A stretch of DNA of 64,000 bases from Bettongia penicillata ogilbyi (GCA_023548195.1 JAJHZJ010000414.1:1635676-1699675); one strand, 5' to 3'. Numbered from the stretch's first letter, positions 42,551 to 53,393 are shown. Translations and numbers: made by a program. The notes: generated from the letters alone by a model not told the origin.

Positions 42551-42742
42551 TAAGGAGTATGATGGTCTTTCAGAGGTTCAGAATAAAAACCACTTTGATC
42601 ACATTACGAGGGAAATAGATCACCCCTAGATCAGCAGGATGACAGTTAGCTTATTTTCAGCCAGCTTAGCTCCCTCTGTAAACAAACATATTTATCCAAG
42701 TAAAGAGTAACAGAAATCAGAGACATTATAGCAATTAGGGCA
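42551..42742. other. unassigned spacer
   Basis: Nothing recognised. Confidence 0.3.
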
Positions 42743-42982
42743 GACTAAATGGCGGTGCAGTGGATATAGTGCTAGGCCTGGAATCAGAAAGACCTGAGTT
42801 CACATCCAGTCTCAGATACTTACTGTGTGACCCTGGGCAAGCCACTTAACCTTGTTTGCCTCCTTTTCCTCTTCTGCAAAATGAGCTGGAGAAGGAAATG
42901 ATAAATCATCTAATATCTTTGCCAAGAAAACTCCAGATGAGGTCATGAAGAATTGGACATGATTGAACCAATTCAACAACAA
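42743..42982 (+). mobile_element. full-length CORE-SINE, sense
   Basis: TAAATGGCGGTGCAGTGGAT head, GACCTGAGTTCACATCCAG, TGACCCTGGGCAAGCCACTT and GAATTGGACATGATTGAACC end. Confidence 0.9.
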
Positions 42983-42984
42983 AA

Positions 42985-43970
42985 GACGAAATAGGCTTTT
43001 CATCTCGGAAGCGTGAATCTTATCCCTTGGGCAATAGGGAGTCATCTGAGGGTTTAGAGTGATGATGTGACCATACTTACGAATAAAGAAGATTCATTCT
43101 ACAATCTGGATGCTGTATGAAGGTTAGGTTGGGAGGGGTCAGGGAGAGGATGAAAAGAAGAAGGAAGACCTATTAGGAGGCTATTATATTAATCCAAACA
43201 GGTGGTAATAAGAGCCTGGTCTATGGTGGTGATAGAGAGGATAGGAGGGAAAAGATGTACAAGATACTATGGAGACAGAGCTAATGACTTGGTAACTGAT
43301 AGAATATAAGAAGTGAAAAAGAGAAAAGAAGAAAAAATGATACCAGAATATAAGACAAGGTGATTGGTTGTGCTACTGGGAGATGTCAGAATTTGGAGAA
43401 AGGATAATTAGCTCGGCTTAGAACATGCTGAGTTTGAGATGCCAGCAGAACATCCAGATAAAGATGTATCTCAGGTAGTTGGAGATGCTGACCTGCAGAG
43501 TGGGAGACAGTTCAGAGTCGAAGAAAAAGACTTGAGAGTCATCTGCATAATAGAGCTGGTAGTTAAAACCATAAGAATAAATGAGATTGGTTTCTCCCAT
43601 ACATTTTAATTCTTCTACGTGAAAATGTGGTTAATAAGAATGTGTGTGTAGAACCCATATAAGATTGCATGCCATCTTGAGGAGGGAGGGGAGAGGGAGA
43701 GAGAGGAAGGGGAAAGGGAGAAAATTTTAAACTTATGGAAGTGATTGTTGAAAACTGAAAGCAAATAAATAATTAAATTTTAAAAAAAGAATAAATGAGA
43801 TTACCAAGAGAAAGATCATTTTAAAAAAAGGGAGAGAGAACCCAGAACAGAACTTTGGGGAATACCTGCCTTAAAGGGTAAGGAAGAGAAACTAGCACAG
43901 ACAGGCATAGGAGGAAAACCAAGACACTGTAGTGTCCCTGAAGTTAAGGAGGGAGGGTATTGCCCTTAAC
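42985..43970 (-). mobile_element. L2 LINE, long antisense fragment split by an L1
   Basis: Reverse L2 words across both halves: GGGCAATAGGGAGTCATCTG, TTAGGAGGCTATTATATTAA, GAGTTTGAGATGCCAGCAGA, GAGAGTCATCTGCATAATAG; after the L1, CAGAACTTTGGGGAATACCT. The L1 sits between 43588 and 43787. Confidence 0.75.
43589..43786 (+). mobile_element. 5'-truncated L1 insertion (3' UTR only), sense, with 16-bp TSD
   Basis: About 198 bp of L1 3' UTR: TCTCCCATACATTTTAATTC, AGAACCCATATAAGATTGCA, a polypurine block, GTGATTGTTGAAAACTGAAA, ending in an A-rich tail. A perfect 16-bp target-site duplication, AAGAATAAATGAGATT, flanks it at 43573-43588 and 43787-43802. This is a textbook endonuclease-primed L1 insertion, and its TSD preservation suggests a fairly recent event. 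Confidence 0.92.
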
Positions 43971-44422
43971 CCCATACCAGGTCTGTTATTGTCTGTTAGA
44001 CCCTCCCTCAGGGTCTAACCAAGCAGTTCCAGACAGTAGCTCTCCGTCATGGGAGTCATTCGACTGATGTTATCGATCTTTTTCTAAACTTCTAAGACGT
44101 TGAGTGATCTAGTGAAAAATTTAGCATTTATTTATACACAGTCTGGTCCTGTTCTCAAATTGTTTCCCTAGACATATTAGTCTAGGCCCTCTAAGTAGAT
44201 TGTAAGTTTCTGGAGAGCAGGAGAGCAGTGAGACTCCTGCCTCCTGGGATTCTTACACAGCATGGAGCCTCTGCTGGATGTGTGCATGTGACAGTTAGGT
44301 ATCTTTGTACCTCATGATCCCTTCACATCTCATCCCGTTAAATCTTTGAATTTTCTCATAAATCCTCTCCAAAGGTTCTTCTGCCCAAAGGTTTTTGTTT
44401 TTTGCTCCAATACAAACTGTTT
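43971..44422. other. mostly unassigned
   Basis: 44155-44270 may be a sense L2 remnant (AGATTGTAAGTTTCTGGAGA). Otherwise nothing recognised. Confidence 0.35.
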
Positions 44423-44520
44423 CAACAAGCTTTGTGCTAAGGCAGTGGAGATAAAGAGACAGCAAAGCAGCCTGTCGTCAAGGACCTTACATTCTACCAG
44501 AATAGGATATGGAAAAAGCG
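44423..44520 (-). mobile_element. L2 LINE 3' end, antisense
   Basis: CAACAAGCTTTGTGCTAAGG and TCAAGGACCTTACATTCTAC. Confidence 0.65.
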
Positions 44521-44689
44521 TGTGATTTAATTACAGCATGTAGGAGTGTGCCTCTCCAACTCTCACACTCTTTCTTTATAATCTACCCCCCTCCAAAAAA
44601 AATGCTTAATCCTAAAAGGAGAGACCTCCAAAATTCTCGTTTCATTGCCTGCTTGAAACTGTGATTATTGATAATCTCCCCCAATTAAA

Positions 44690-44990
44690 ATGAGAACTCC
44701 TGAAGAGCAGGGTCTATCTTGCTTTTTTCCTCCAATTTTTATTTTTTGGGATGTTTATTTCCTTCTGTAGCTCATTAACACATGAGAAAACTGAGGTAAA
44801 CAGGGTTAAGTGACTTGCCCAAGGTCACCTAGCTAGTAAGTTTCTGAGTCCAGATTTGAACTTCCAAAGATGAGTCTTTCAGACACTAGGCCTGGTGCTC
44901 TATCCCTTTCACCACCTTGCTGCCTAATACTTGGCATCTGGAAAGCACTTAATAAACGTCATTCATTCATTTAGTTGAACATTCCCTTTG
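44690..44990 (+). mobile_element. L2 LINE 3' tail, sense, split by SINE
   Basis: AATGAGAACTCCTGAAGAGC and AGGGTCTATCTTGC before the insertion; ACTTGGCATCTGGAAAGCAC and TTAATAAACGTCATTC after it. Confidence 0.75.
44735..44929 (-). mobile_element. CORE-SINE nested in L2, antisense
   Basis: ACATGAGAAAACTGAGGTAA, AAGGTCACCTAGCTAGTAAG and GCTCTATCCCTTTCACCACC. Confidence 0.85.
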
Positions 44991-45400
44991 TTGTTTGTGT
45001 AAGTAGCCTTCAGGCTGTTCATCTCTCATCTTACCTCCCCAAGACAGAGAGTGAACTAGCCCACATAATAGGGCTCAATAAATGCTTGACGGTTGATTGA
45101 TTACCTTAAAGTCGTTGCCACCAGGGTGTTCCTGAGTTGCTGTTGTAAATCACTCCTCCATTCCCACAGATTCACAAGAGAGCGTCTGATGCTTGATTTT
45201 CATTTCTGATCTTTTTCTAGGAGCAGCAGCATTAAAAGCTTTGACTTTGATTTTCTTGGCCTCTTTACTCCCTTTTCCATCCCTCTCCATCCCCATCTTT
45301 TAATGATTTTTAGACAGCGCTTGTAGTACAATTCCTGGGAACCTGAGGTGAATGTTTTTGGTAATGTGGATACTTAGCGGTTTTGTAAGGTTGGGATTTG
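44991..45400. other. repeat-poor stretch
   Basis: 45055-45085 is an L2 tail remnant. 45110-45330 is non-repetitive and contains AAAAGCTTTGACTTTGATTT, a TCF/LEF-like double word. No exon supported. Confidence 0.35.
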
Positions 45401-45570
45401 GGGAGGCAGCACAGTGGAAATAGCACTGAACTCTGGAGTGGGAAGACCTGAATTCAAATCTTGCTTCTAATGAGTACTAGTTGTGGGACCTTAGGGGAGT
45501 CACTTAACCTTCACGTGCCTCAGTTTCCTCATCTGTAAAATGAGGGGGTTGAACTAGATGACCTCCAGGG
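45401..45570 (+). mobile_element. CORE-SINE, sense
   Basis: GAGGCAGCACAGTGGAAATA, GACCTGAATTCAAATCTTGC and CAGTTTCCTCATCTGTAAAA. Confidence 0.9.
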
Positions 45571-45856
45571 CAAAGGTGTGCTTGAGCCAGCTCATACAGG
45601 TACCCACAAGCTCATTGTTAAGTTTTTCAGTGTGAGCATTTATACCTCAGAAACTGAAAAATGCTATAAGTCAGGGCTTGATTTATTTTTCTATTGATTC
45701 TTTAGACTCTAGACTTGAGTGATGAAAAAATGTTAATGATACAGATTAAACATAAAAGTACATATATTTTTAAATACAGATATTAAAGGGCATATATTTT
45801 TTCTTACCAAAAAATCAGTTGTTTAACATTTGCCAGCATATCTCTGTTGTAGGGTC
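45571..45856 (+). mobile_element. putative hAT-like element, copy 2
   Basis: Begins CAAAGGTGTGCTTGAGCC, matching the start of 19646-19902, with the shared internal order AATGCTATAAGTCAGG, CAGATTAAAC and TTGCCAGCATA. Confidence 0.45.
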
Positions 45857-45944
45857 TCTTTCAGCTCATAGATCTTGACCCTATAAAAATTGTTTGAAAT
45901 CTACATAATTTATTATTATTGTGATTCTTATTTGTGAGACAGAT

Positions 45945-46125
45945 ACGTTAGGATCTTGGAGAGAATTCGAAGGGACTTCAGAGGTATCCATGTCAACTCC
46001 TATTTTTACAGATGAGGAAACCGAGGCCCCAAGAAAATAAATGATTTGTCAAGATCAGAAAGGTAACAGGTAGCAAAGCTGAGATTCAAATTCAGATACT
46101 CCACATCTAGTGTTCCTTCTACAGC
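45945..46125 (-). mobile_element. MIR-type SINE, antisense
   Basis: CAGATGAGGAAACCGAGGCC, then ATTCAAATTCAGATACTCC. Confidence 0.8.
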
Positions 46126-46471
46126 ATCCCTAGGTGAGAGGCAAAAGCCAGTCTGGGATTAAATATCTGGACCGAGTAATCCACAAAGTGGATAATTGAG
46201 AATCGGCTGCCATTGAAATCATTCATCTAGATTGGAACTTTTCTCATTACTTCCACCTGAATGCAAAGCTTTTTTCATATGATTTTGAAACATGCTTGGC
46301 TTGGATTTTTTTTGTGTGTGGTTTTCTTTTGTTTGTTTTTAAACCCAGTTTTCTCTCTATCTCCTGTGCCTTTATTTTTATATTTAAAGGAAGAAAAATT
46401 AATTAGAAAAGATAATGATAAATAATGAAAATTATAAAGAATGGGTGAAGAAAAAAATAGAAAGAGATTAA
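46126..46471. other. unassigned, no gene seen
   Basis: T-rich near 46270-46380 and A-rich after; no element recognised. Confidence 0.3.
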
Positions 46472-46620
46472 AGGGGCAGCTTGTTGGCCCATTGGATAGA
46501 ACCAGACCTGGAGACAAGAGGACCTTAGTTCAAATCTGGCTTCAGATACTTAGCAGCTGTGTGACTCTGGGCAAGTCACTTAACATGGATTGCCTCCAAA
46601 AAAACAAATTTAAAAAAATT
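46472..46620 (+). mobile_element. short poly(A)-tailed CORE-SINE, sense
   Basis: GGGGCAGCTTGTTGGCCCAT head, CTTAGTTCAAATCTGGCTTC, GCAAGTCACTTAACATGGAT and a TTGCCTCCAAAAAAAC tail. The A-tailed end (as at 63409) marks the L1-mobilised, younger marsupial type. Confidence 0.85.
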
Positions 46621-46924
46621 TAAAGGAAGCTAGCTCCCATTTCAACATTCAATGGAATCCATCCCTCGATCAGAACATGTTTCTTCTAGAAATAGTGGCC
46701 ATGGAAGTGGGAATGGGGAGTGCTGTGAAATTTGGGTCAAGGAGAAATTAGTACAACTTTCCACCTTCTCCAAAGTATCATTTCCTGCAAGCTGGAAGAA
46801 GACCTGGGACCTTGAAAAGAGGAAAACACTCTTCTATCCTTCCTATGGTCCCATTTCTTCTTTATCCCCCTCAAATAGAGTTGGAAATAGGGAAATAAAT
46901 AGAACTCTCTAAAGCTGTGTCCAG

Positions 46925-47005
46925 GAATCATAGAACCACAGAGCTGGATGGTACCTTAGAGTCCAATTTTTTCATTTTACAGATGGGAAAACTGAGGCCT
47001 AGAGC
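46925..47005 (-). mobile_element. MIR-type SINE fragment, antisense
   Basis: ACCACAGAGCTGGATGGTAC and CAGATGGGAAAACTGAGGCC. Confidence 0.75.
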
Positions 47006-48084
47006 CAACTTTTCATTTCTTGCAACCTGCCATCTTCCTTCTTACCAATATGTAACCAGCGTGGTATTGATAAAGGTTTAACAATGACCTCTCCAGAAAT
47101 AAAATGCACTGGACATATTTTTAAGTTTAATTTGCACTTTTTAACATTTCCTCCATCACTTTCTAAAGTCTAGAAGTCAACAAGACAAAATGCTGAGCCC
47201 AAAGTTGTAGTGTTTACTGATTTCCAAGGTGTAAATGTACATGCTCAAAATATAACAATCAGCTCTCACAGAGCTAGGATGAGCTTCTCCTGCCTACCTG
47301 ACGTCCTCAATGACCCCTGTATGAGGACTCCTACATAATGATGCAGAAGGGTCTGATTCTTTCTTTTGGAGAACTCCCAAGCTAATGGATGAGGTAGAGG
47401 GCCCCAAAAGGAAATAGACTAGAACACATTAAAAAACAACTTCAACAAAATAAAGAAAATTTCTGGGGAGCAGTGAGTTCTGAGCTCAGCCTCAAAAGCA
47501 CGTCTATATACTTCTAAGATTTTGGAAGAATATGTTTCTGTTAGATCTAGAGTGAGCTCACTTTTGGCCTTCACAGCCTACCCTATAAATGTCCACTAGC
47601 AGCCTAGGCCTGTGCCATTGTGCCTCTGCCCACCGGTCTCCTGCTGGGGTCAGAAGCAATGTGAGGGGATGCTGCAGGATTTGTTATTATTTTTTTTAAC
47701 CATGCACAGTTTTTGAAAAACATCCAGCTCACAAAACCTCCCATCCTCTGGGGAGCTTTTAAGTATTTGCTTGTTGTGTAGAAATGAGGGGCTGCTTTAC
47801 TCCTTGGAGGAAGGATAATGAGCTATGATTTATTTCCTCTGGATTCCTCTGTCACTCCCTCCCTCGCCCCTTCCACCCCCTTCTCTGCCATCAACAAATG
47901 TACTCACAGCCCACTCTCCCGTACCCAGCTGAACGGATCATAAATACATTATGAGGAAACATGTTCAAATATATCACCTCCAACTCTTTAACCTTGACTT
48001 CCACCCCTCTTGACCTTGAGAATCCCTCTGCCTCAGGGGTCATTACAGTCATATATTTAAAGCTTCAGCATTCTTGGAAGCTAT
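47006..48084. other. ~1.1-kb repeat-poor intronic island
   Basis: The longest repeat-free stretch inside the SEMA5B introns visible here. No exon-like coding segment was found. Sequence such as AGGATAATGAGCTATGATTT (about 47811) and TTAATTAATCC (about 48085) is of the kind found in tissue enhancers, but this is inference only. Confidence 0.35.
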
Positions 48085-48089
48085 TTAAT

Positions 48090-48215
48090 TAATCCAATCT
48101 CCCTTTATAAATGAGGAATATTAGGTCTAAAGAGGTGTCCAAAATCACACATGTGTCCTTGGAATGGACGAACCAGGGTATAATCATAGGTTCTCTGACA
48201 TCCTGTCTGTCTCTT
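48090..48215 (-). mobile_element. MIR-type SINE fragment, antisense
   Basis: TATAAATGAGGAATATTAGG and AAAATCACACATGTGTCC. Confidence 0.5.
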
Positions 48216-48271
48216 TTCTCTGTTGTAGGGGTTTAAAGTTAGAAGGAGTTTTTGTCCTTGATTCATTCTCT

Positions 48272-48485
48272 TTTCATAGAATCTCAGAGATGGAAATAAC
48301 CTCAGAGGGTCTATAATCCAGCCCCAGTCTGGAATCCTCTTAATTACATCCTTGACAAATGACCTCCACTTGAAGACCTAGAGTAACTGGAAACCTCATT
48401 ACCATCCAAGACAACTTATTGCACTTTTGGAAATGTTTCCGTATGTAGAGTTAAATCTTTCTCTAAGCACTCCTAATCCTTGTTT
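48272..48485 (-). mobile_element. CR1/L3 LINE 3' end, antisense
   Basis: ATAGAATCTCAGAGATGGAA, CTCCACTTGAAGACCTAGAG and TTGCACTTTTGGAAATGTTT are the reverse of the CR1/L3 terminus seen in sense at 33186 and 56275. Confidence 0.75.
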
Positions 48486-48494
48486 GGAATAGTC

Positions 48495-48680
48495 AGCATG
48501 GTACAGTGGAAACCACAGTGGATTTTGTCAGGGGACCTGGGTTCAAATCCCACTTCTGACTGTGTGACCTTGGGTATGTTATTTATTTTATCCAAGCCTC
48601 TGCTTACTCATCTGTAAAATGAGGTTGGACTAGCAGGGTTCCACATTTCTGTCCAGTTCTAAACCTATGATCCTGTGAAC
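48495..48680 (+). mobile_element. CORE-SINE, sense
   Basis: AGCATGGTACAGTGGAAACC, GACCTGGGTTCAAATCCCAC and TTACTCATCTGTAAAATGAG. Confidence 0.85.
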
Positions 48681-49000
48681 ATGTAAGTTGAATTCCAGTC
48701 ATTTGATAGCAGCTGTCATGGCCCCCAAGCCTTCTCCGGTCTTGACGTCCCTAGTTCCTACAGCCAATCTCATAGGCGTGTGATGGGGGGTTGGTTCTTT
48801 AACCATCCTGGATGTTTTCCCAGCTCTGGCTTGTCAATGTACTTCCTAAATTATGTCTCTCTGAGCTGAAGGCAATCTAATAAATGAGATATTACAGGAG
48901 CAGAAGAAGGCCATTACTTTGCTTACCCTGAACACCTGCTTCCGTCAATGAAACATAAGGCCATCATGCCGCCTAGCATTTTTGACAGGAATTCTAGAAT
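48681..49000. other. unassigned spacer
   Basis: Nothing recognised with confidence. Confidence 0.3.
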
Positions 49001-49004
49001 CTGA

Positions 49005-49190
49005 GACAGGCAGCATGACCTGGGAAGATCCAGATTCAAGTCCCACCTTTGACACATTATCTGTGTGAAGCTGGGCAAGTCATAACCTCTCATCCTCTAG
49101 GCAACTAAGACTATAAATCACCAAGGAAGTGCTGACCAGCATTGGTAGAGGGAATTTCCTCACAAGGGAGTTCACTCTACTAAAGAAATC
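49005..49190 (+). mobile_element. diverged CORE-SINE, sense
   Basis: AGGCAGCATGACCTGGGAAG, AGATTCAAGTCCCACCTTTG and GCTGGGCAAGTCATAACCTC. Confidence 0.7.
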
Positions 49191-49242
49191 ATGGGTCCAG
49201 TCCTTATCATTATCCTTATTTTAGGATTTACCTAATTCTACC

Positions 49243-49500
49243 AGAGGCGGTTGATGGTACAATGGATAGAGTTAGTCCTGGAATCAGGAAGACCTGAGTT
49301 CAAATCCAATTGCAGATGCCTACTGGCTGAGTGACCCTGAGCAAGTCACTTTAACCTCTGATTGTATTGGTTTCCTCAACTGTAAAAAGGGGATAAAAGC
49401 ACCTACCTCTCAAAGTTGTTGTGAGAATCAAATGAGAAAATATTTGTAAAGCACTTAGCATAGTTCTTTGCACATAGTAGGTGTTTAATAAATGTTTATT
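49243..49500 (+). mobile_element. CORE-SINE, sense, with L2-like tail
   Basis: GTTGATGGTACAATGGATAG, GACCTGAGTTCAAATCCAAT, GAGTGACCCTGAGCAAGTCA, and a tail running into CACATAGTAGGTGTTTAATA. Confidence 0.9.
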
Positions 49501-49840
49501 GTCTTTCCTCTAGGATTCCTGGTAGGGGCATTCTGCTAACTTGTATCTGGGGACCCTGGCCTTGACTTTGCACACATAGACATGTGGGAATATTTAGAAG
49601 GATTCTCCTTTGCCTCAGCCCTTCAATCTAGTAGCTGGACAGCAGATGATAGGAACACATGATTGTTCCTTAAACAAAGCTTGAGAAAGGAACTCTACTC
49701 AATGTGCTTTCCCATGTGGATGGCTCACTTAAAAACCTTTTTTAAATCAGACATGAAATGAGACCTGTGAAGTTCCCTTGTCCCTCCAATCAGGATTCCT
49801 GTAAAGTCTTTGGAGTTGGAGAGAGTCTTATATAGTAGAG
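49501..49840. other. unassigned spacer
   Basis: No recognised repeat or exon. Confidence 0.3.
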
Positions 49841-49844
49841 TATT

Positions 49845-50000
49845 AAGAATGCTGGGCTTGGCTTCAGAGTGTCTGGGTTCAAGTTCTGCCTATCACTTGC
49901 TGCCTCTGTGCTGCCAGACAACCTCTCTAGGCCTCAGTTTCCTCACTTGTGATAAGAGGGTACTGAAATAAATAGACTCTAAGTTCTCTTCCAGCTCTAA
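49845..50000 (+). mobile_element. CORE-SINE, sense
   Basis: GTCTGGGTTCAAGTTCTGCC, GGCCTCAGTTTCCTCACTTG and TCTCTTCCAGCTCTAAATTT. Confidence 0.8.
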
Positions 50001-50169
50001 ATTTAGGATGCTAGATGGACCTCCAGAGGATTCAGCCAGTTCAGGGATCAAAATCAGAGGTCAGAGGGGCAGGAAATCTGTCTGTGGCTACATGGCCAGA
50101 AAACAGTATTTCTCTTTTGATGCCCTCATCTCCATACCCACATCAGAGCCACCACCTTTTGTGATCTCC

Positions 50170-50320
50170 TAGAATGGCAGGGCTGAAGGGGATCTCCCAA
50201 CCCTGCCATTCTACAGCTCCCATAGAAGGAGGTTGATTTGTCCAAGGTGACAGGGTTAGTTAATGGCAGGATTAGGATGAGAACCAAGTTCTCCTGACTC
50301 CCATCTCAGTGTTCTTTCCA
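50170..50320 (-). mobile_element. MIR-type SINE, antisense, diverged
   Basis: TTGTCCAAGGTGACAGGGTT and AGTTCTCCTGACTCCCATCT. Confidence 0.6.
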
Positions 50321-50432
50321 ACTATTTTCCTCCTGATTGACACAACTTCAATCTAGGGATGGGGAATGGAGTGTCTCTTAGTAACTGGGTGTTTACCTCT
50401 TTTTCTTCCCCACCCCCACCTCTTGTGCCTAG

Positions 50433-50532
50433 ATCTGAAGCCGTGGGTCTCTAACTTCACCTACCCTGGAGTTCAAGACTTTTCCCAGCTTGCTTTGGAC
50501 CCCTCCAGGAACCAGCTCATCGTGGGAGCCAG
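50433..50532 (+). CDS. SEMA5B: SEMA5B, second visible coding exon (start of sema domain)
   Basis: This 100-bp exon encodes residues 52-84 and two bases of codon 85. The translation begins DLKPWVSNFTYPGVQDFSQL and ends in LIVGA(R). It matches the first strand region of the class 5 semaphorin sema domain, where the VGARNYLF motif spans the next junction. An NFT sequon lies at residues 59-61. The acceptor TAG ends at 50432 and the donor is AG|GTAACA at 50533. The entry phase (2 bases completing Asp52) and exit phase (AG completing Arg85) fit the flanking exons exactly, which is strong evidence that this is a functional exon and not a chance ORF. The sema domain is a seven-bladed propeller that binds plexins; only its extreme N-terminus is present here. 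Confidence 0.95.
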
Positions 50533-50867
50533 GTAACAGCAAAGGACCCTTTAGCAGGTTCCACCAGAGGAGTGGGATGGGATCTGGAGCAGCCAATGAG
50601 CTAAAATTAATCAACTAAATCTGTCTTGGGGAGATTCCCAGGGAATTTCCAGGCCTAGTTACTCATTCATGGGGAGGAGGGCATAAGGACATGGGAATTT
50701 TCTTCTCCTGTCTCACTTTTTAGAGTCTTTAGAAACTCTTCTCTCAGCAAGCATCGTCTATTTATGCACAAGACTGGAGTTTGGGGACTGAAAGAAATCA
50801 GGCAACAAATAACCTGAGGACCTTCTAAAAAAAGGCTATGCCCATTCCCCTTTTATAACCTTCTTGT

Positions 50868-51035
50868 GTTGTGTTTATCCTTCATTCTCAAAGAGGACCA
50901 TGACATCAACATGATGCCATGACTTGCGCTTGACTTTGATTTGAGTGAGGGAGGGCTGTGCAAGGTCACCAGCCTCACTTTCTCCTCCTAAGCCATCTAG
51001 GTCCAGTGGCCAGATATTCATCAGGATGACCAGAG
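50868..51035 (-). repeat. unassigned dispersed repeat, antisense copy
   Basis: ATCCTTCATTCTCAAAGAGG, ATGATGCCATGACTTGCGCT and GCCTCACTTTCTCC are the reverse of words at 18740-18880, giving one copy on each strand. Confidence 0.6.
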
Positions 51036-53392
51036 ATGGCCCAGGATGCAATGGGAGACTCTGGCCCTTTTAAGCTAAGGTCTTATCACATTCTTACTTT
51101 GAGTGAGATATACCCAGTCAATGAATGGGCTTCTTTAAATAGTTACTCAAGGGATGGCCCCTTTAATAAAAAAAAAAATCAAACCCTGTCTAGGATGAAT
51201 GGAAAACCCACCAGCTTAAAGGTACTGTATACATTTTTCACTGGTTTTGCCCTGGAAGTTGAAAGATCAGAAAGATTGTGCTACTGAAAAATCTCTCCCT
51301 TATACTCTAGAGATTTTCCCTTTACTCACACATCTTGAAATTCTACAAGTCAGAGCATTCCTTTAAAGTTCAAAGTACCATCAGGGAAGGTATGAGTCCT
51401 TAATACCTTAGTAGGAATTAGTTTAATTCTGTTGCTTTCTACTAGACCTCTAGCCAAAGACTGAGGGAATGAGAATTTTGATTGATTGGGGAAAGTGTAG
51501 GGCACTTAAAACGTGGTACACTGTGGAGGCCTGGGTTTTGGGTAGCTGGAAGGCAACAGCAACAATCTATGTTTTGAATGTTATTCATGACAAGTGTTAA
51601 CAGCAGTTATGTAATAAATGTGTACACAGTTTGATATAATCTTAACACATATAATAAGGGACACTGAAAAAAGGCTCTTTCCAAAAGAAGACCCTCTGCA
51701 ATCATTAACAATATTTTTTTAAAAAGAAAAAAATGAATACTTGAGGACAAGGTGGAAGAGGAACAGCGACTAGGAAGTATGAGAGGACAGTTTTGCTTGA
51801 GTATCCCCGTTTCCCAAGGACAAGATAATAAGGCTTATAAAACACCTTCATCACAATTATCCACAGAGGTAGGGTATGCGAGTATTATTATCCTTATTGA
51901 TATCTGATATTGATATATTGTTTCTTTAATAGAGAAACTGAGGCTCAAAGTTGTTCAATGACTTCTCCAAGATTATACGACTATTAAGTAGAGGAGCCCA
52001 TTAGTGTTGCCTTCATTTCCAAAGTGTAGGAAAATCCATTGTGTTGTTCTTGATAAACTGCCTCATGCTCTGTCTCTGGTTGTAGAACTCAAGGAGATAT
52101 GGCCTCCTGGGTCCCCTTGGGACTTGAGAAAATTAAGAGGGTCCTTAAATCATTTTCCTGCCTTGGCCTGCCTCATTCCCTTCCACTCTTAATCTTCCCA
52201 TAAGAATTCTCTCTTTTTTTGAGTTTCCATCAAAACCAGAACCAGAACCAGGGTAGAGTAGCTGGGGCTTTGTCCCAGGACACCAAAATTTAGAAGATAT
52301 TGACCGTACTTAACATTTGTTCAGGAGATAGGAACAACTGAGTGTAGCAGCATGAATAGTTTAAATGAGCAGCTACCAGATAGAACACTGTCTTACTCTC
52401 TCCTCCCCTATCTCCTCATCCCAGGTGACCTCCCAACCTCAGCACCCTTCTCTAACGCAGGCCTCCCCAGGAGCAGCCTTAAGGTCTCCAAGCTCCCTTC
52501 CTAGTACAGCTTTGTGTCTTGATGTCTAAGTTTTCTCCTCAAGGTTTCTCTCCTGTCCTCTAACTGAATTTGCACTGAAATTATATTTTCAAGGAGTCTT
52601 TTCTGCTGCTTGCTTCGTTTCCCTGAACTGTTAGTTACATTTCTGATTCTTGTTCTCTCTCTCCAGGCCCAGTCCCTCACCACTTTTTCTTTGTTTATGT
52701 GGTGATTAGGCTATAAGTAGCCTTGGACCTAGGGCTCTGTTGCCCCAGACCACTGGCCAAGAAAGACACCTTGGACTCCACCAGAGCAGGAGATTTGCCT
52801 CTTGGGAACTGGGATGGGATTGAAGGGCCTACCCATTAACTAAACCTTGTTCCCCTGCGCTCAGCCTTCATAGTTTATTGATCATGTAGCACAGTCCCAG
52901 CTCACCACTTAAAAAAAAGATTAAAGGTGACACTGTTTCCCTCTGTCACCGCTGTAGGGGGTGGGGGTAGGGGATGAATAGAGGACAGAGTGGGATCTGA
53001 ATTGATTTCCTTGGAAATCTCCTCTATCTGAGACCCTGGGAGAAACCCGGAAGGAAAGAGGCGGCTGTTTTCTTGCATGAGGCACTTTCTGCCTAGCAGC
53101 ATCTTTTGTCCATCTGAGCAGTGACAGCAGACAGGGTGAGATGATCCCTCCGAGTCCCACGCTTCTGTTGTTTTGAGAAATCCCTGAGGTCCTGGAATCC
53201 CAGGGGTTGCTGGGAATTCTCCTTCATTTTTATTTCTACCTTTGCTTAAGGATTCTCCTCTTCTGACCAGGTTTAAACCTTTGAACCAGGAGAGACCAGG
53301 GAGCTGTTGGAAATGGTGCATCCAGGCAAGGGCATGAGCAGTTTGACCTTCCTAGGGTTTTTCCAGGATTCTGAATGTGTGGGGGTGTGTCT

Positions 53393-53393
<1 letters not shown>
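51036..53393. other. largely repeat-poor intronic stretch
   Basis: 51885-51990 has a SINE fragment (ATAGAGAAACTGAGGCTC). The rest shows no recognised family. The 139- and 79-residue minus-strand ORFs around 52902-53321 overlap in different frames and have no domain. Confidence 0.35.

Larger units (their letters stand above)
38172..50432 (+). other. SEMA5B: SEMA5B intron between the first two coding exons (12,261 bp)
   Basis: Bounded by GTAAGT at 38172 and a pyrimidine-rich acceptor (CTTGTGCCTAG) ending at 50432. It is a phase 1 intron: G joins AT to make the Asp at residue 52. It is filled mostly by CR1/L3, L2, SINE, L1 and hAT relics listed separately. Repeat-poor parts at about 40.5-41.3 and 47.0-48.1 kb are candidates for intronic regulatory sequence. 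Confidence 0.9.

Noticed and set aside
52902..53321. 139-residue minus-strand ORF with an overlapping 79-residue ORF in another frame
   Set aside because: Two frames open over the same bases indicates low stop density, not coding. No domain seen.
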